Assembly (NCBI GenBank): GCA_025963645.1
Contig: JAOQAI010000009.1
Location: 120,663-184,662, forward strand
Source of the DNA: Flaviaestuariibacter sp.
GTDB lineage: Bacteria; Bacteroidota; Bacteroidia; Chitinophagales; Chitinophagaceae
Direction: 5' to 3'
Length of the DNA stretch: 64,000 nt
Shown here: positions 16,023-23,524 of the stretch, piece by piece
Numbering within the stretch: the first letter of the stretch is position 1
Layout of the letters: each line of letters opens with the position of its first letter
Notes under the pieces: model-generated
Told to the model about the DNA's origin: nothing
What the model saw: the letters and a program-made list of their open reading frames with translations, nothing else
The model's database searches: none
Program-made: the position numbers and the translations under genes

Positions 16023-16889
16023 TTAATTGCGAGAAAGGCCGTCCAGGTAAGCTTTCATTTCAATAGCATATTGTTGGGCGATGGCGCCCGCTTCGGTGGC
16101 AAAGTCTTCGCCCTCTGATGCATAGATGATAGCGCGGCTTACGTTTACCAGCAACCCGCAGTCTTTGATCAGTGCCTGTTCGGAAATATCGCGGAGGCTT
16201 CCTCCTTGCGTACCAACGCCGGGCACCAGGTAAAAATGTTCTGGTGTGAGCTTTCGTATGGCTGCAAATTGGTCGGCCTGCGTGGCACCAATTACAAACA
16301 TCAGGTTGTCTGTATTGCCCCACCCGCTTGCGTCAACCAAAACTTTTTCGTATAAAAAGCTGGTATGCTGCTGCGCTGTATGAATATTTTCTTCCGAAGC
16401 TTTTTTTGTAGTCACCACTTGTTGCAATTCAAAATCCTTAGCCCCTGTATTAGACGTCAGTCCTAAAAGAATCGTCCATTTGCCATCATATTCGAGGAAC
16501 GGTTTTACGCTGTCACTTCCCATATAGGGGGCCACCGTGATCGAATCAAAAGCTAAGGTTTCAAAAAAAGCTTTGGCGTATTGTGCCGAGGTATTGCCAA
16601 TATCGCCACGCTTGGCATCGGCTATCGTAAAATGCGTGTCCGGTATATAGTTCACCGTTTCTTCCAAGGCTTGCCACCCCTTCACTCCATAAGCTTCATA
16701 GAAAGCCGTATTGATCTTATAACTGACGCAAAAGTCTTTGGTGGCATCAATGATCTGGCGATTGAATTCGAACAAAGCATTGGGATGCTCCCGCAAATGA
16801 ACCGGGATTTTAGACAGGTCTGTATCCAGTCCAACGCACAGATATGTGCCCTTTGAAAAGATCTGATCTACCAGTTGCTTACGATTCAT
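16023..16889 (-). CDS. pyrF: Orotidine 5'-phosphate decarboxylase (type 2)
   Basis: Makes UMP from OMP. The 288-residue length and the order of motifs fit the longer subgroup 2: LCVGLDTDLSKIP near 17-29, SYKINTAFYEAYG near 56-68, then TIADAKRGDIGNT near 88-100 with the catalytic Lys/Asp set, and VPGVGTQGG near 222-230. It starts at ATG 16889, 4 bases after a TATCTTGG box. The kynurenine genes lie directly upstream on the same strand, separated by a 64-base inverted-repeat element, so pyrF seems to have its own promoter. Confidence 0.95.
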   Translation of the reverse strand: MNRKQLVDQIFSKGTYLCVGLDTDLSKIPVHLREHPNALFEFNRQIIDATKDFCVSYKINTAFYEAYGVKGWQALEETVNYIPDTHFTIADAKRGDIGNTSAQYAKAFFETLAFDSITVAPYMGSDSVKPFLEYDGKWTILLGLTSNTGAKDFELQQVVTTKKASEENIHTAQQHTSFLYEKVLVDASGWGNTDNLMFVIGATQADQFAAIRKLTPEHFYLVPGVGTQGGSLRDISEQALIKDCGLLVNVSRAIIYASEGEDFATEAGAIAQQYAIEMKAYLDGLSRN

Positions 16890-16893
16890 AGGG

Positions 16894-16901
16894 CCAAGAT
16901 A
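16894..16901 (-). promoter_or_regulatory. -7 promoter box abutting the pyrF start
   Basis: TATCTTGG on the minus strand, 4 bases before the ATG; one mismatch to TAnnTTTG. Upstream of it begins the inverted-repeat element at 16905. Confidence 0.5.
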
Positions 16902-16904
16902 GGG

Positions 16905-16968
16905 GAACGCTTATTTTTATGATGGTGATGATTGGTACTGATCTTAATTATCATAATGATCTGCGTTC
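16905..16968. repeat. GAACGC inverted-repeat element, copy A (64 bp)
   Basis: Left end GAACGCTTATTTTTATGAT, right end ATCATAATGATCTGCGTTC, which are imperfect reverse complements. It fills the kmo-pyrF gap and its right arm runs into kmo, where it encodes the last five residues and the stop. Copies B, C and D are at 20000, 21527 and 23050. Confidence 0.75.
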
Positions 16969-18300
16969 CAGTTTTTCCAGAATTGCCTGCTCCACTTCAT
17001 CACTATCCCAACAATCCTCAATGCCTTCCTGCTGCATTATCTGCTGCATGATCCTTTCCTGACGCTGACTGTTGCGGAATGCTTCGCTATAACGAATCCC
17101 GGGGCTAAAGGTCACCTGCGAATAAGCAGGTATCCATTTATCAGGATGCCGCTGGTGCAGCTTTGCTTCAATCTTTTTTTGGAGCAGGAATTTAGGGTCA
17201 GCGGTGCGCTCCCTCATCTCGGTAAAGTTGGTGACGGCCAAGTCCGCAATGGCATCAGCATCGGGCTTGCGTAACTCCTGGAACTGGTTCAGTATCGTAC
17301 TCCAGTCTTCATTATGGCGTTCCATCAAGCTATTCAACACACTGCAATCCTCAAAACCGGCATTCATGCCTTGTCCAAAAAAAGGAACGATAGCATGTGC
17401 AGCATCACCAATGAGCGAGAAGGAATCTTCCCGTATCCACGGAAAGCATTTGACGGTTACCAAGGAAGCAGTCGGGTTAGCAAGAAATTGTTGCGTGAGG
17501 TCCGGAATGAGCTTTACAATATCAGGAAAGGTTGATGCAAAGAAAGTATTAACGGATTCGGGGGTGGTTAGTTTTTGAAAAGAGGTTTCCCCTTCGAAGG
17601 GAAAGAAAAGCGTGCCTGTAAAACTTCCGTCTGTATTCGGCAAAGCGATCAGCATGTACTCTTTACGAGGCCAGATATGGAGTGCATTTTTTTCCAGCAA
17701 AAAGCTTCGCCTTTCTCCTGCGGGTATGGATAATTCTTTATAGCCGCAATCAATATAATGCTGGCTGTACTCGAACTTCTGGTGTTGCAGCATGTGCGCC
17801 AGCCGCGTAGCCGAATAAGCACCATCAGCTCCGAAGAGAAGTTGGAAGTTGGAAGTTGGTTGCTCACTGCCATTTTTGAAACCAACAACTTTTTCTTTCC
17901 AATCTACTTCGAGAAGCGCATAGTTAAAATGGAAGTTGACACCTTCATTTTCTGCAAGGTTCATCAGCATACTATTCAGGTCGCGGCGGGAAACCGAGTT
18001 GATAAACTGCCCTTCCTTGCCATAAGGCTGATAGGCTTGCGAGCCATCCAGGTTATGTATCTGCCTGCCATGCATCGGGATGGCGATCTGCATCACATTA
18101 TCAATAATGCCTACTTCCGTCAAGGCTTTGATGCCACGGTCGCTTAGTGCAAGATTAATGGAGCGTCCTGCTTCCACTTGCTGCTTGCGCATATCGCCAC
18201 GCCGCTCGTAGATGGTGACCTTATAACCCCGTTTGACCAAATAAATAGAAAGCAAAGAGCCAACCAAACCCGCCCCGATTATTACAACTTCTTTCTTCAT
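16951..18300 (-). CDS. kmo: Kynurenine 3-monooxygenase
   Basis: FAD enzyme that hydroxylates L-kynurenine to 3-hydroxykynurenine. The 449 residues begin with the dinucleotide-binding motif IIGAGLVGSLLS (7-18), continue with GRSINLALSDRGI near 46-58, the second FAD motif LLFGADGAYSATR near 153-165, and FSLIGDAAHAIVPFFGQGMNAGFED near 292-316. Two oddities are noted. Three in-frame GAAGTTG heptamers at 17838-17858 encode an extra-looking segment just before LLFGADG. The final residues ERRSL plus the stop are encoded by an arm of repeat copy A. Its ATG directly abuts the kynU stop (gap of zero), so the two are translationally coupled. Confidence 0.95.
   Translation of the reverse strand: MKKEVVIIGAGLVGSLLSIYLVKRGYKVTIYERRGDMRKQQVEAGRSINLALSDRGIKALTEVGIIDNVMQIAIPMHGRQIHNLDGSQAYQPYGKEGQFINSVSRRDLNSMLMNLAENEGVNFHFNYALLEVDWKEKVVGFKNGSEQPTSNFQLLFGADGAYSATRLAHMLQHQKFEYSQHYIDCGYKELSIPAGERRSFLLEKNALHIWPRKEYMLIALPNTDGSFTGTLFFPFEGETSFQKLTTPESVNTFFASTFPDIVKLIPDLTQQFLANPTASLVTVKCFPWIREDSFSLIGDAAHAIVPFFGQGMNAGFEDCSVLNSLMERHNEDWSTILNQFQELRKPDADAIADLAVTNFTEMRERTADPKFLLQKKIEAKLHQRHPDKWIPAYSQVTFSPGIRYSEAFRNSQRQERIMQQIMQQEGIEDCWDSDEVEQAILEKLERRSL
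17838..17858. repeat. Three in-frame heptamers (21 bp) inside kmo
   Basis: Plus strand GAAGTTG repeated three times without mismatch, in the coding region just ahead of the second FAD-binding motif. 21 bases keep the frame. The unit resembles the intergenic heptamer tracts elsewhere in the window. Confidence 0.7.
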
Positions 18301-19578
18301 TTAGCTGTTTAGTATGGTTTGAATAATGTGGCCGAATTTCCAAACATCTTCAAATGTATTGTATAACGGCACGGGTGCCACCCGTATTACATTTGGCTCA
18401 CGCCAATCGGCCAGAACGCCCTGCTCCGTCAAGGCATTAAAAACTTCCTTGCCTCTTTCCAGCATGAGTATCGATACCTGGCAACCGTGTTTCCCAGGCT
18501 TCTTCGGTGTGATCACTTCAATAACCTTATGCTCTTGCTCTTTATTGATCTCGTCAAGAATATAAAATAGATACTTGGTGAGCTTCAAGCTCTTCTCCGT
18601 CAGGGCTTGCATTCCAGCGTTTTCAAAAATATCCAGTGCCGCTTTGTGTGCCGCCATTGACAGGACCGGTGCATTGCTCATCTGCCATCCTTCCGCGGTG
18701 GGTATGGGTTGGAAACCGGACTTCATCTGGAACCGGCTTTCTTTGGTGTATCCCCACCAACCAGCCATTCTCGGCAATGCTATGTTGGTGATATGCTTTT
18801 GATGAATAAAGGCCCCTGCTACACCGCCGGGGCCGGAGTTTAAATATTTATAGCTGCACCAACAGGCAAAGTCCACGTTCCAATCATGCAGTTTCAATTC
18901 AATATTCCCTGCCGCATGTGCCAGGTCATAGCCTGCGTAGGCGCCGGCTTTATGTGCCGCGGCTGTAATGGCTTGCATATCGAAAACCTGGCCGGTATAA
19001 TAGTTCACACCGCCAAATAGCACGACCGATATGCTATCGCCATGCTTTTCAATGGCAGCTATAATATCTTCCTCCTGGATGGTGAAAGCTCCTTCTCGTG
19101 GAGCTACTTCTATAATAACTTCATCCGGATTCAGCCCATGCAATCTCACCTGGCTTTCCAATGCATATTGGTCAGAAGGAAAAGCTTTTGCCTCGCAGAT
19201 AATTTTATATCGTTCCGAAGTAGGGCGATAGAAGGTTGTTAAGAGCACATGGAGGTTGACCGTCAGTTGGTTCATCGCCACCACTTCATCGGGTAATGCT
19301 CCCACAATATGCGCTACTTGAACATTGAACAATTCGTGATAGGAATACCAGGGGCTACGAGCCCTGAAATGTCCTTCCACGCCATGCTCCGCCCAATCTT
19401 CTAACTCACGATTGATGTATTCCCTGGTGGTCTTTGGTTGCAATCCCAGCGAATTGCCGGTAAAATAAATAACCTCTTTACCCTCATGTTTTGGAATATA
19501 GAATTGGCTTCGAAAATCACGCAATGGATCGAGGCGATCTTGTTCCAAAGAAAAATCAATGGTGTTCTCAAATGTCAT
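18301..19578 (-). CDS. kynU: Kynureninase
   Basis: PLP enzyme that cleaves 3-hydroxykynurenine (or kynurenine) to 3-hydroxyanthranilate (or anthranilate) and alanine. The 425-residue protein has YFTGNSLGLQPK near 38-49, WSY-type contacts in SPWYSYHELFN, the phosphate-binding MNQLTVNLH region and the Schiff-base lysine in CWCSYKYLNSGPGG. The start at ATG 19578 lies one base after the stop of the RidA gene; a longer in-frame start (19596) would overlap that gene. Order and spacing show one leftward operon RidA-kynU-kmo. Confidence 0.96.
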   Translation of the reverse strand: MTFENTIDFSLEQDRLDPLRDFRSQFYIPKHEGKEVIYFTGNSLGLQPKTTREYINRELEDWAEHGVEGHFRARSPWYSYHELFNVQVAHIVGALPDEVVAMNQLTVNLHVLLTTFYRPTSERYKIICEAKAFPSDQYALESQVRLHGLNPDEVIIEVAPREGAFTIQEEDIIAAIEKHGDSISVVLFGGVNYYTGQVFDMQAITAAAHKAGAYAGYDLAHAAGNIELKLHDWNVDFACWCSYKYLNSGPGGVAGAFIHQKHITNIALPRMAGWWGYTKESRFQMKSGFQPIPTAEGWQMSNAPVLSMAAHKAALDIFENAGMQALTEKSLKLTKYLFYILDEINKEQEHKVIEVITPKKPGKHGCQVSILMLERGKEVFNALTEQGVLADWREPNVIRVAPVPLYNTFEDVWKFGHIIQTILNS

Positions 19579-19579
19579 T

Positions 19580-19993
19580 TTAATCAATTGTAGCAATCAC
19601 TTTTAATTCAATGGCAATGGGCGTTGGCAGGCTTTTTACTTCTACGGTTGTGCGACAAGCCTGCACACTTTCAAAGTACTCTCCATAGATTTGATTATAA
19701 ACCGGGAAGTCAGCCTTCATATTAGTCAGGTAAACGGTTACATCCACCATTTTATCCCAACTACTCCCACTTACTTCCAGCACTGCTTTTACATTGGCAA
19801 ATACAGAATGGCATTCGGCTGCTATGTCATACGATATGATATTGCCTTCTGCATCCTGCGCCAATCCGGGTATTGTATTGTCTTTAGCCGACCGTGAGCC
19901 AATACCAGAAAGGAATAAAAGGTTTCCCACTTTGCGTGCATGCGGGTAAGCGCCTAATGGTTTTGCGGCTGCATCGGTTGTAATAATTGACAT
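19580..19993 (-). CDS. RidA/YjgF-family deaminase, predicted 2-aminomuconate deaminase
   Basis: 137 residues of the RidA/YjgF/Rid superfamily: PLGAYPHARKVGNLLFLSG near 12-30, VTVYLTNMKADFPVYNQIY near 85-103 and the ligand-binding arginine in CRTTVEVKSLP near 112-122. General RidA proteins deaminate reactive enamines. In this setting, between 2-aminomuconate semialdehyde dehydrogenase and kynureninase, the likely task is deamination of 2-aminomuconate to 4-oxalocrotonate, as for the AmnD/NbaF-type enzymes of nitrobenzoate and nitrobenzene catabolism. The family is certain; the substrate is inferred from neighbours. Confidence 0.85.
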   Translation of the reverse strand: MSIITTDAAAKPLGAYPHARKVGNLLFLSGIGSRSAKDNTIPGLAQDAEGNIISYDIAAECHSVFANVKAVLEVSGSSWDKMVDVTVYLTNMKADFPVYNQIYGEYFESVQACRTTVEVKSLPTPIAIELKVIATID

Positions 19994-19999
19994 AGTTTG

Positions 20000-20063
20000 G
20001 AACGCTGATTTTTATGATTATTAAGGCAGGCACAGATCATCAGCATCATAATGATCTGTGTTC
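20000..20063. repeat. GAACGC inverted-repeat element, copy B (64 bp)
   Basis: Left end GAACGCTGATTTTTATGAT, right end ATCATAATGATCTGTGTTC. It fills 64 of the 69 bases between the AMSDH stop and the RidA start, and its last base is part of the AMSDH stop codon. The first 25 bases are nearly identical to copy C. Confidence 0.75.
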
Positions 20064-21520
20064 TAAATCTCCACACAAATATTTCTGGCTTCTGTAAAGA
20101 AACGAAGCGCTTCCCAGCCTCCTTCTCTTCCTACGCCACTATTCTTGATTCCTCCAAAAGGTGTTCGCAGGTCACGCAATAGCCAGCAATTAATCCAAAT
20201 GATACCGGCTTCTACTTTAGCGCCAACCCGGTTTGCTTTCGAAATATCCTGCGACCAGATAGTAGCGGATAAGCCATAGTTGCAGGCATTTGCGAGTTGC
20301 AATGCTTCCTCTTCCGTACTAAAGCTTTGTAGTGTAACCACTGGTCCGAATATTTCTTCCATGTTCGTTTGACATTCGCAGCCCAAGCCCTCGATAACAG
20401 TTGGCTCAATAAAAAAGCCATTCCTACACCGCCCCTCTGGTTTGACCGCATTTCCCCCGCACAGGATAATACCACCTTCTTCTTTTGCTTTAGCAATGCT
20501 ATTTCTTACTTTATCAAAATGCAGTTGACTAACCAATGCTCCTTGCCTGGAGTCATCTGACAATGGATCGCCAACAGTAAGTGCTTTCACCTTTTCAACA
20601 AACTCTTTCCTAAATCGTTCATAGACCGATGCTTCTACCAATATCCGGGAGCCGCACAAACAGATTTGGCCTTGGTTAGCAAAGGATGATTGAATAGTGG
20701 TTCGCATCATCTTACCCCAATCGCAATCGGCAAAAATGATGTTTGGATTCTTACCACCCAACTCCAAAGAAAGTTTCTTGAACATAGGCGCCGCGACAGA
20801 AGCAATATGCGCTCCGGCTCTTGTGCTGCCTGTGAACGAAATCGCTTTAATGAGTGGATGTTTTACAATGGCTTCGCCGCAGGTTTCTCCCCGACCATGA
20901 ACAATATTTAAGACCCCGTCTGGCAAACCTGCTTCTTTGCAGATCCTGCTTAGTAAATAAGCCGTAACAGGTGTTACCTCGGAAGGTTTAGCGATGACGC
21001 AATTGCCGGCAGCAAGTGCCGGTGCTATCTTCCACGTAAAAAGATAAAGCGGCAGGTTCCAGGGAGAAATACAGCCAACTATACCAACCGGCTGCCGAAT
21101 GGTATAGTTGATCGCCTTATCTTCCATCGAGTGGCTTTCAGCAGAAAAATGCATGATACCGGTAGCGAAGAACCGAAAATTGGCGGATGCTCTTGGAATA
21201 TCTACCCGCTTGCTTAACCACAGTGGCTTACCATTATCCGTTGTTTCCGCTAAAGCCAATGCTTCTAGATTCTCCTCTATTAAAGTAGCGATTCGATTGA
21301 GAATGGTAAATCGCTCTTCGGCTGGTGTCACCGACCATTTCAGAAAAGCAGATTTGGCAGCTACTACGGCGGCTTCAATATCTGCCGCATCGCTGTCCGG
21401 GATCTCACCCCACTTCTCTCCAGTGGCGGGATTGATATTGTCTAAATATTTATCAGAAGATGGTGCTGCCCATATACCTCCGATAAAATTTTGCAACTGA
21501 TATGGTATGGATAGATCCAT
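20063..21520 (-). CDS. 2-aminomuconate 6-semialdehyde dehydrogenase (ALDH family)
   Basis: NAD-dependent aldehyde dehydrogenase of 485 residues. It should oxidise 2-aminomuconate semialdehyde, made by the ACMSD product of the divergent gene, to 2-aminomuconate. The general ALDH sites are Asn at 155 in SPWNLPLYL, FTGSTRAG (229-236), Glu 253 in LELGGKNPN and nucleophile Cys 287 in NQGQICLCG. An Arg near 116 in RFFATGIMHF fits the substrate-binding position of this subfamily (from memory). ATG 21520 is preferred over an upstream in-frame codon that would lie in repeat copy C. Confidence 0.92.
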   Translation of the reverse strand: MDLSIPYQLQNFIGGIWAAPSSDKYLDNINPATGEKWGEIPDSDAADIEAAVVAAKSAFLKWSVTPAEERFTILNRIATLIEENLEALALAETTDNGKPLWLSKRVDIPRASANFRFFATGIMHFSAESHSMEDKAINYTIRQPVGIVGCISPWNLPLYLFTWKIAPALAAGNCVIAKPSEVTPVTAYLLSRICKEAGLPDGVLNIVHGRGETCGEAIVKHPLIKAISFTGSTRAGAHIASVAAPMFKKLSLELGGKNPNIIFADCDWGKMMRTTIQSSFANQGQICLCGSRILVEASVYERFRKEFVEKVKALTVGDPLSDDSRQGALVSQLHFDKVRNSIAKAKEEGGIILCGGNAVKPEGRCRNGFFIEPTVIEGLGCECQTNMEEIFGPVVTLQSFSTEEEALQLANACNYGLSATIWSQDISKANRVGAKVEAGIIWINCWLLRDLRTPFGGIKNSGVGREGGWEALRFFTEARNICVEI

Positions 21521-21526
21521 TATTTG

Positions 21527-21578
21527 GAACGCTGATTTTATGATTATTAAGAGCAGCGCAGACCAACGATCTGCGTTC
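21527..21578. repeat. GAACGC inverted-repeat element, copy C (52 bp)
   Basis: Left end GAACGCTGATTTTATGATTA, right end ACGATCTGCGTTC. It fills 52 of the 62 bases between the SDR stop and the AMSDH start. It is slightly shorter than copies A and B, with the right arm reduced. Confidence 0.7.
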
Positions 21579-21582
21579 AAAT

Positions 21583-22368
21583 TTAGATACTGCCGGTTCT
21601 TCCGCCATCCACCGGGATGCTGACGCCATTTACGTAAGCCGCTGCCGGTGAAGCCAGGAAAGCAGCAACAGCGGCAATCTCTTCGGGTTCGCCGAACCGC
21701 TTCGCCGGTATTTCAGCCATCATTTCGGCACTTGCCTCCTCGATAGACTGAGCTTTTTTTTGTGCCGTGCTATTAAGCACGGCTTCCAACCGGCTAGTCT
21801 TGGTAGCGCCCGGCAATACATTGTTAACAGTGATGCCGAACTGCCCTACTTCATTCGCCATTGTTTTTGCCCAGGATGCTACGGCACCACGAATGGTATT
21901 GGAAACACCGAGGTTTTTTAGCGGCACTTTAACAGAGGTGGATATGATATTGATGATCCGGCCGTAGCCTTCGCTTTTCATGCCAGGCAGCACAGCGGTG
22001 GTGAGCAGGTGGTTGATAAGCAGGTGGCGCTGAAAGGTATCCAGGAACTGGTCAGCCGTGGCATCTACAATTGGTCCTGCAGCCGGACCTGCGGTATTAT
22101 TTATTAAAATATGCACCGGCCCCTGCGCAATAATCTCTTGGATAAGCGACTCCACCGCGGCGGCATCGCCAAAATCAATTGAATGATAGCTATGTGTTTG
22201 CCCGGCGGCGGTGCGCAGCGAAAACACGGCATCTGCCAAGCGCTGTTCATCACGAGCCAGCAAAATGCAGGTGGCTCCCAATTTGGCCAACTCGTCGGCC
22301 ACTGCGCGGCCAATGCCCTGGCTGCTGCCACCAATAACGGCCGTTTTCCCCTTCAGCGATAAATTCAT
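21583..22368 (-). CDS. SDR-family oxidoreductase without the canonical active-site Tyr
   Basis: 261 residues with a Rossmann fold: GGSSQGIGRAVA near 13-24 for the cofactor, NNTAGPAAG near 90-98 and IINIISTSV near 138-146 with the catalytic Ser. Where a YxxxK pair is expected the sequence reads LGVSNTIRGAV, so the usual Tyr is missing, as in a known SDR subgroup with SN...R at this place. The C-terminal VNGVSIPVDGGRTGSI is typical. It is the first gene of the leftward kynurenine operon, but no step of the known pathway requires it; its substrate is unknown. ATG 22368 follows a TAAGTTTG box by 5 bases. Confidence 0.85.
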   Translation of the reverse strand: MNLSLKGKTAVIGGSSQGIGRAVADELAKLGATCILLARDEQRLADAVFSLRTAAGQTHSYHSIDFGDAAAVESLIQEIIAQGPVHILINNTAGPAAGPIVDATADQFLDTFQRHLLINHLLTTAVLPGMKSEGYGRIINIISTSVKVPLKNLGVSNTIRGAVASWAKTMANEVGQFGITVNNVLPGATKTSRLEAVLNSTAQKKAQSIEEASAEMMAEIPAKRFGEPEEIAAVAAFLASPAAAYVNGVSIPVDGGRTGSI

Positions 22369-22373
22369 GGAGC

Positions 22374-22381
22374 CAAACTTA
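22374..22381 (-). promoter_or_regulatory. -7 promoter box of the leftward kynurenine operon
   Basis: TAAGTTTG on the minus strand, a perfect TAnnTTTG match, 5 bases before the ATG of the SDR gene; predicts a near-leaderless operon mRNA. Confidence 0.55.
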
Positions 22382-22520
22382 AACCCTTTTGTTGTAATTT
22401 GACCGCAGTTTCAGAGACGTCGGTTCTACTTGCCCAACATTCTTCCTGCCGTACAAGTGTGCGACGCCACTGCAGCTTCATCAGGGCGCTATTGCCCGTT
22501 ACATCAATCAAAAAAATGTT

Positions 22521-23045
22521 ATGGCTGTCACCGCTCCTTTTAACCTCAAAAGCTGGATTGACGAACACCGCGACCTGTTAAAACCGCCAGTGGGCAATCA
22601 ATGCGTGTATAAGAATGCGGAAAATTTTATAGTGATGGTGGTAGGCGGCCCCAATGCCCGCAAGGATTATCATTACAATAAAAGCGAAGAGCTTTATTTC
22701 CAGGTGGAAGGCAATATTGTTTTGAAGATCATTGATGATGGGCAGCCCAAGGACATTCCGATCAATGAAGGTGATATGTTTTTGCTACCACCAAATACAC
22801 CACACTCACCGCAGCGCGGCGCCGGAACGGTAGGACTTGTGATTGAAAAGATCCGGAACGAGGAGGAGAATGAGGAAGATGCTTTTATGTGGTTTTGCGA
22901 GAACTGCGGTAACAAACTCTATGAAGAATACGCGTTTGTGAAAGACATCGTGAAGCAGCTGCCTCCGATTATGGAGCGATTTTATTCAAACAAAGAATTA
23001 TGCACTTGTAAGAACTGCGGAGAGGTGATGGAACGGCCGGTCTAA
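22521..23045 (+). CDS. 3-hydroxyanthranilate 3,4-dioxygenase
   Basis: Fe(II) cupin dioxygenase that opens the ring of 3-hydroxyanthranilate to give 2-amino-3-carboxymuconate semialdehyde. In 174 residues the ligands fall at His51, Glu57 (HYNKSEELYF) and His95 (PHSPQR), the same spacing as the structurally known Ralstonia enzyme. The C-terminus carries a second, rubredoxin-like metal site, CENC at 126-129 and CKNC at 163-166, typical of the bacterial form. It heads a rightward unit with acmsd, divergent from the SDR gene; a 151-base intergenic region separates them. Confidence 0.96.
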   Translation: MAVTAPFNLKSWIDEHRDLLKPPVGNQCVYKNAENFIVMVVGGPNARKDYHYNKSEELYFQVEGNIVLKIIDDGQPKDIPINEGDMFLLPPNTPHSPQRGAGTVGLVIEKIRNEEENEEDAFMWFCENCGNKLYEEYAFVKDIVKQLPPIMERFYSNKELCTCKNCGEVMERPV

Positions 23046-23049
23046 AGTA

Positions 23050-23519
23050 GAACGCTGATTGTTATGATTATGATGATTTAAACGGCTTGAATTATTGGTT
23101 ATGGCTGATAACTATTTACATTCGGATCTACTTCCAAAAGAATTAAATGTTTTATACTGCTTATAATGTATTGGGCTATGGATCTTAGAAAAGGTTTATG
23201 AGAATGCACTTTTAATAGAACTCAGGAAGGCAGGTATAGCCTGTCGAAAACAATGGGCGATTGACGTTTATTACAACGAAGAAAAAGTTGGTTATTACTT
23301 AGCTGATATTATTGCAGACAATCGAGTCATCATAGAAATCAAAGCAGCAGAATCTTTATGTTCCGAAAACGAAGCACAATTGACAAATTACCTGAAAGCA
23401 ACTAACATTGAGGTCGCTTACTCTTAAATTTTGGAAAAGCCGCGCAGTGCAAACGCAAAGTCTTCTCTAAAGAATACAAGAAACTTAACCTATCATCAAC
23501 ATCATAATAATCTGCGTTC
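23050..23519 (+). mobile_element. GAACGC inverted-repeat element, copy D, enclosing a GxxExxY pseudogene
   Basis: The ends are two 28-base imperfect inverted repeats, 23050-23077 and 23492-23519, which match at all but about four positions. They belong to the same family as copies A-C. Between them lies a frameshifted GxxExxY gene. The element occupies 470 of the 479 bases between the haaO stop and the acmsd start, so it looks like an insertion into a tight operon. No target-site duplication is obvious. It is a candidate full-length parent of the short copies. Confidence 0.65.
23101..23507 (+). pseudogene. Frameshifted GxxExxY (PDDEXK_3) protein gene
   Basis: The parts of one GxxExxY-family protein are spread over different frames. 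MADNYLHSDL is followed, in another frame, by FYTAYNVLGYG, then back in the first frame by LEKVYENALLIELRKAG (the GxxExxY motif region), then VGYYLADIIADNRVIIEIKA with the PD-(D/E)XK-like D...EIKA, then AQLTNYLKATNIEV. After another shift comes LLLNFGKAAQCKRKVFSKEY with a stop at 23507. A missing T in the run joining LGYG to LEKVYEN and a missing G after IEV explain two of the shifts. Family function is unknown; the fold is a nuclease-like one. Confidence 0.85.
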
Positions 23520-23524
23520 TCAAC

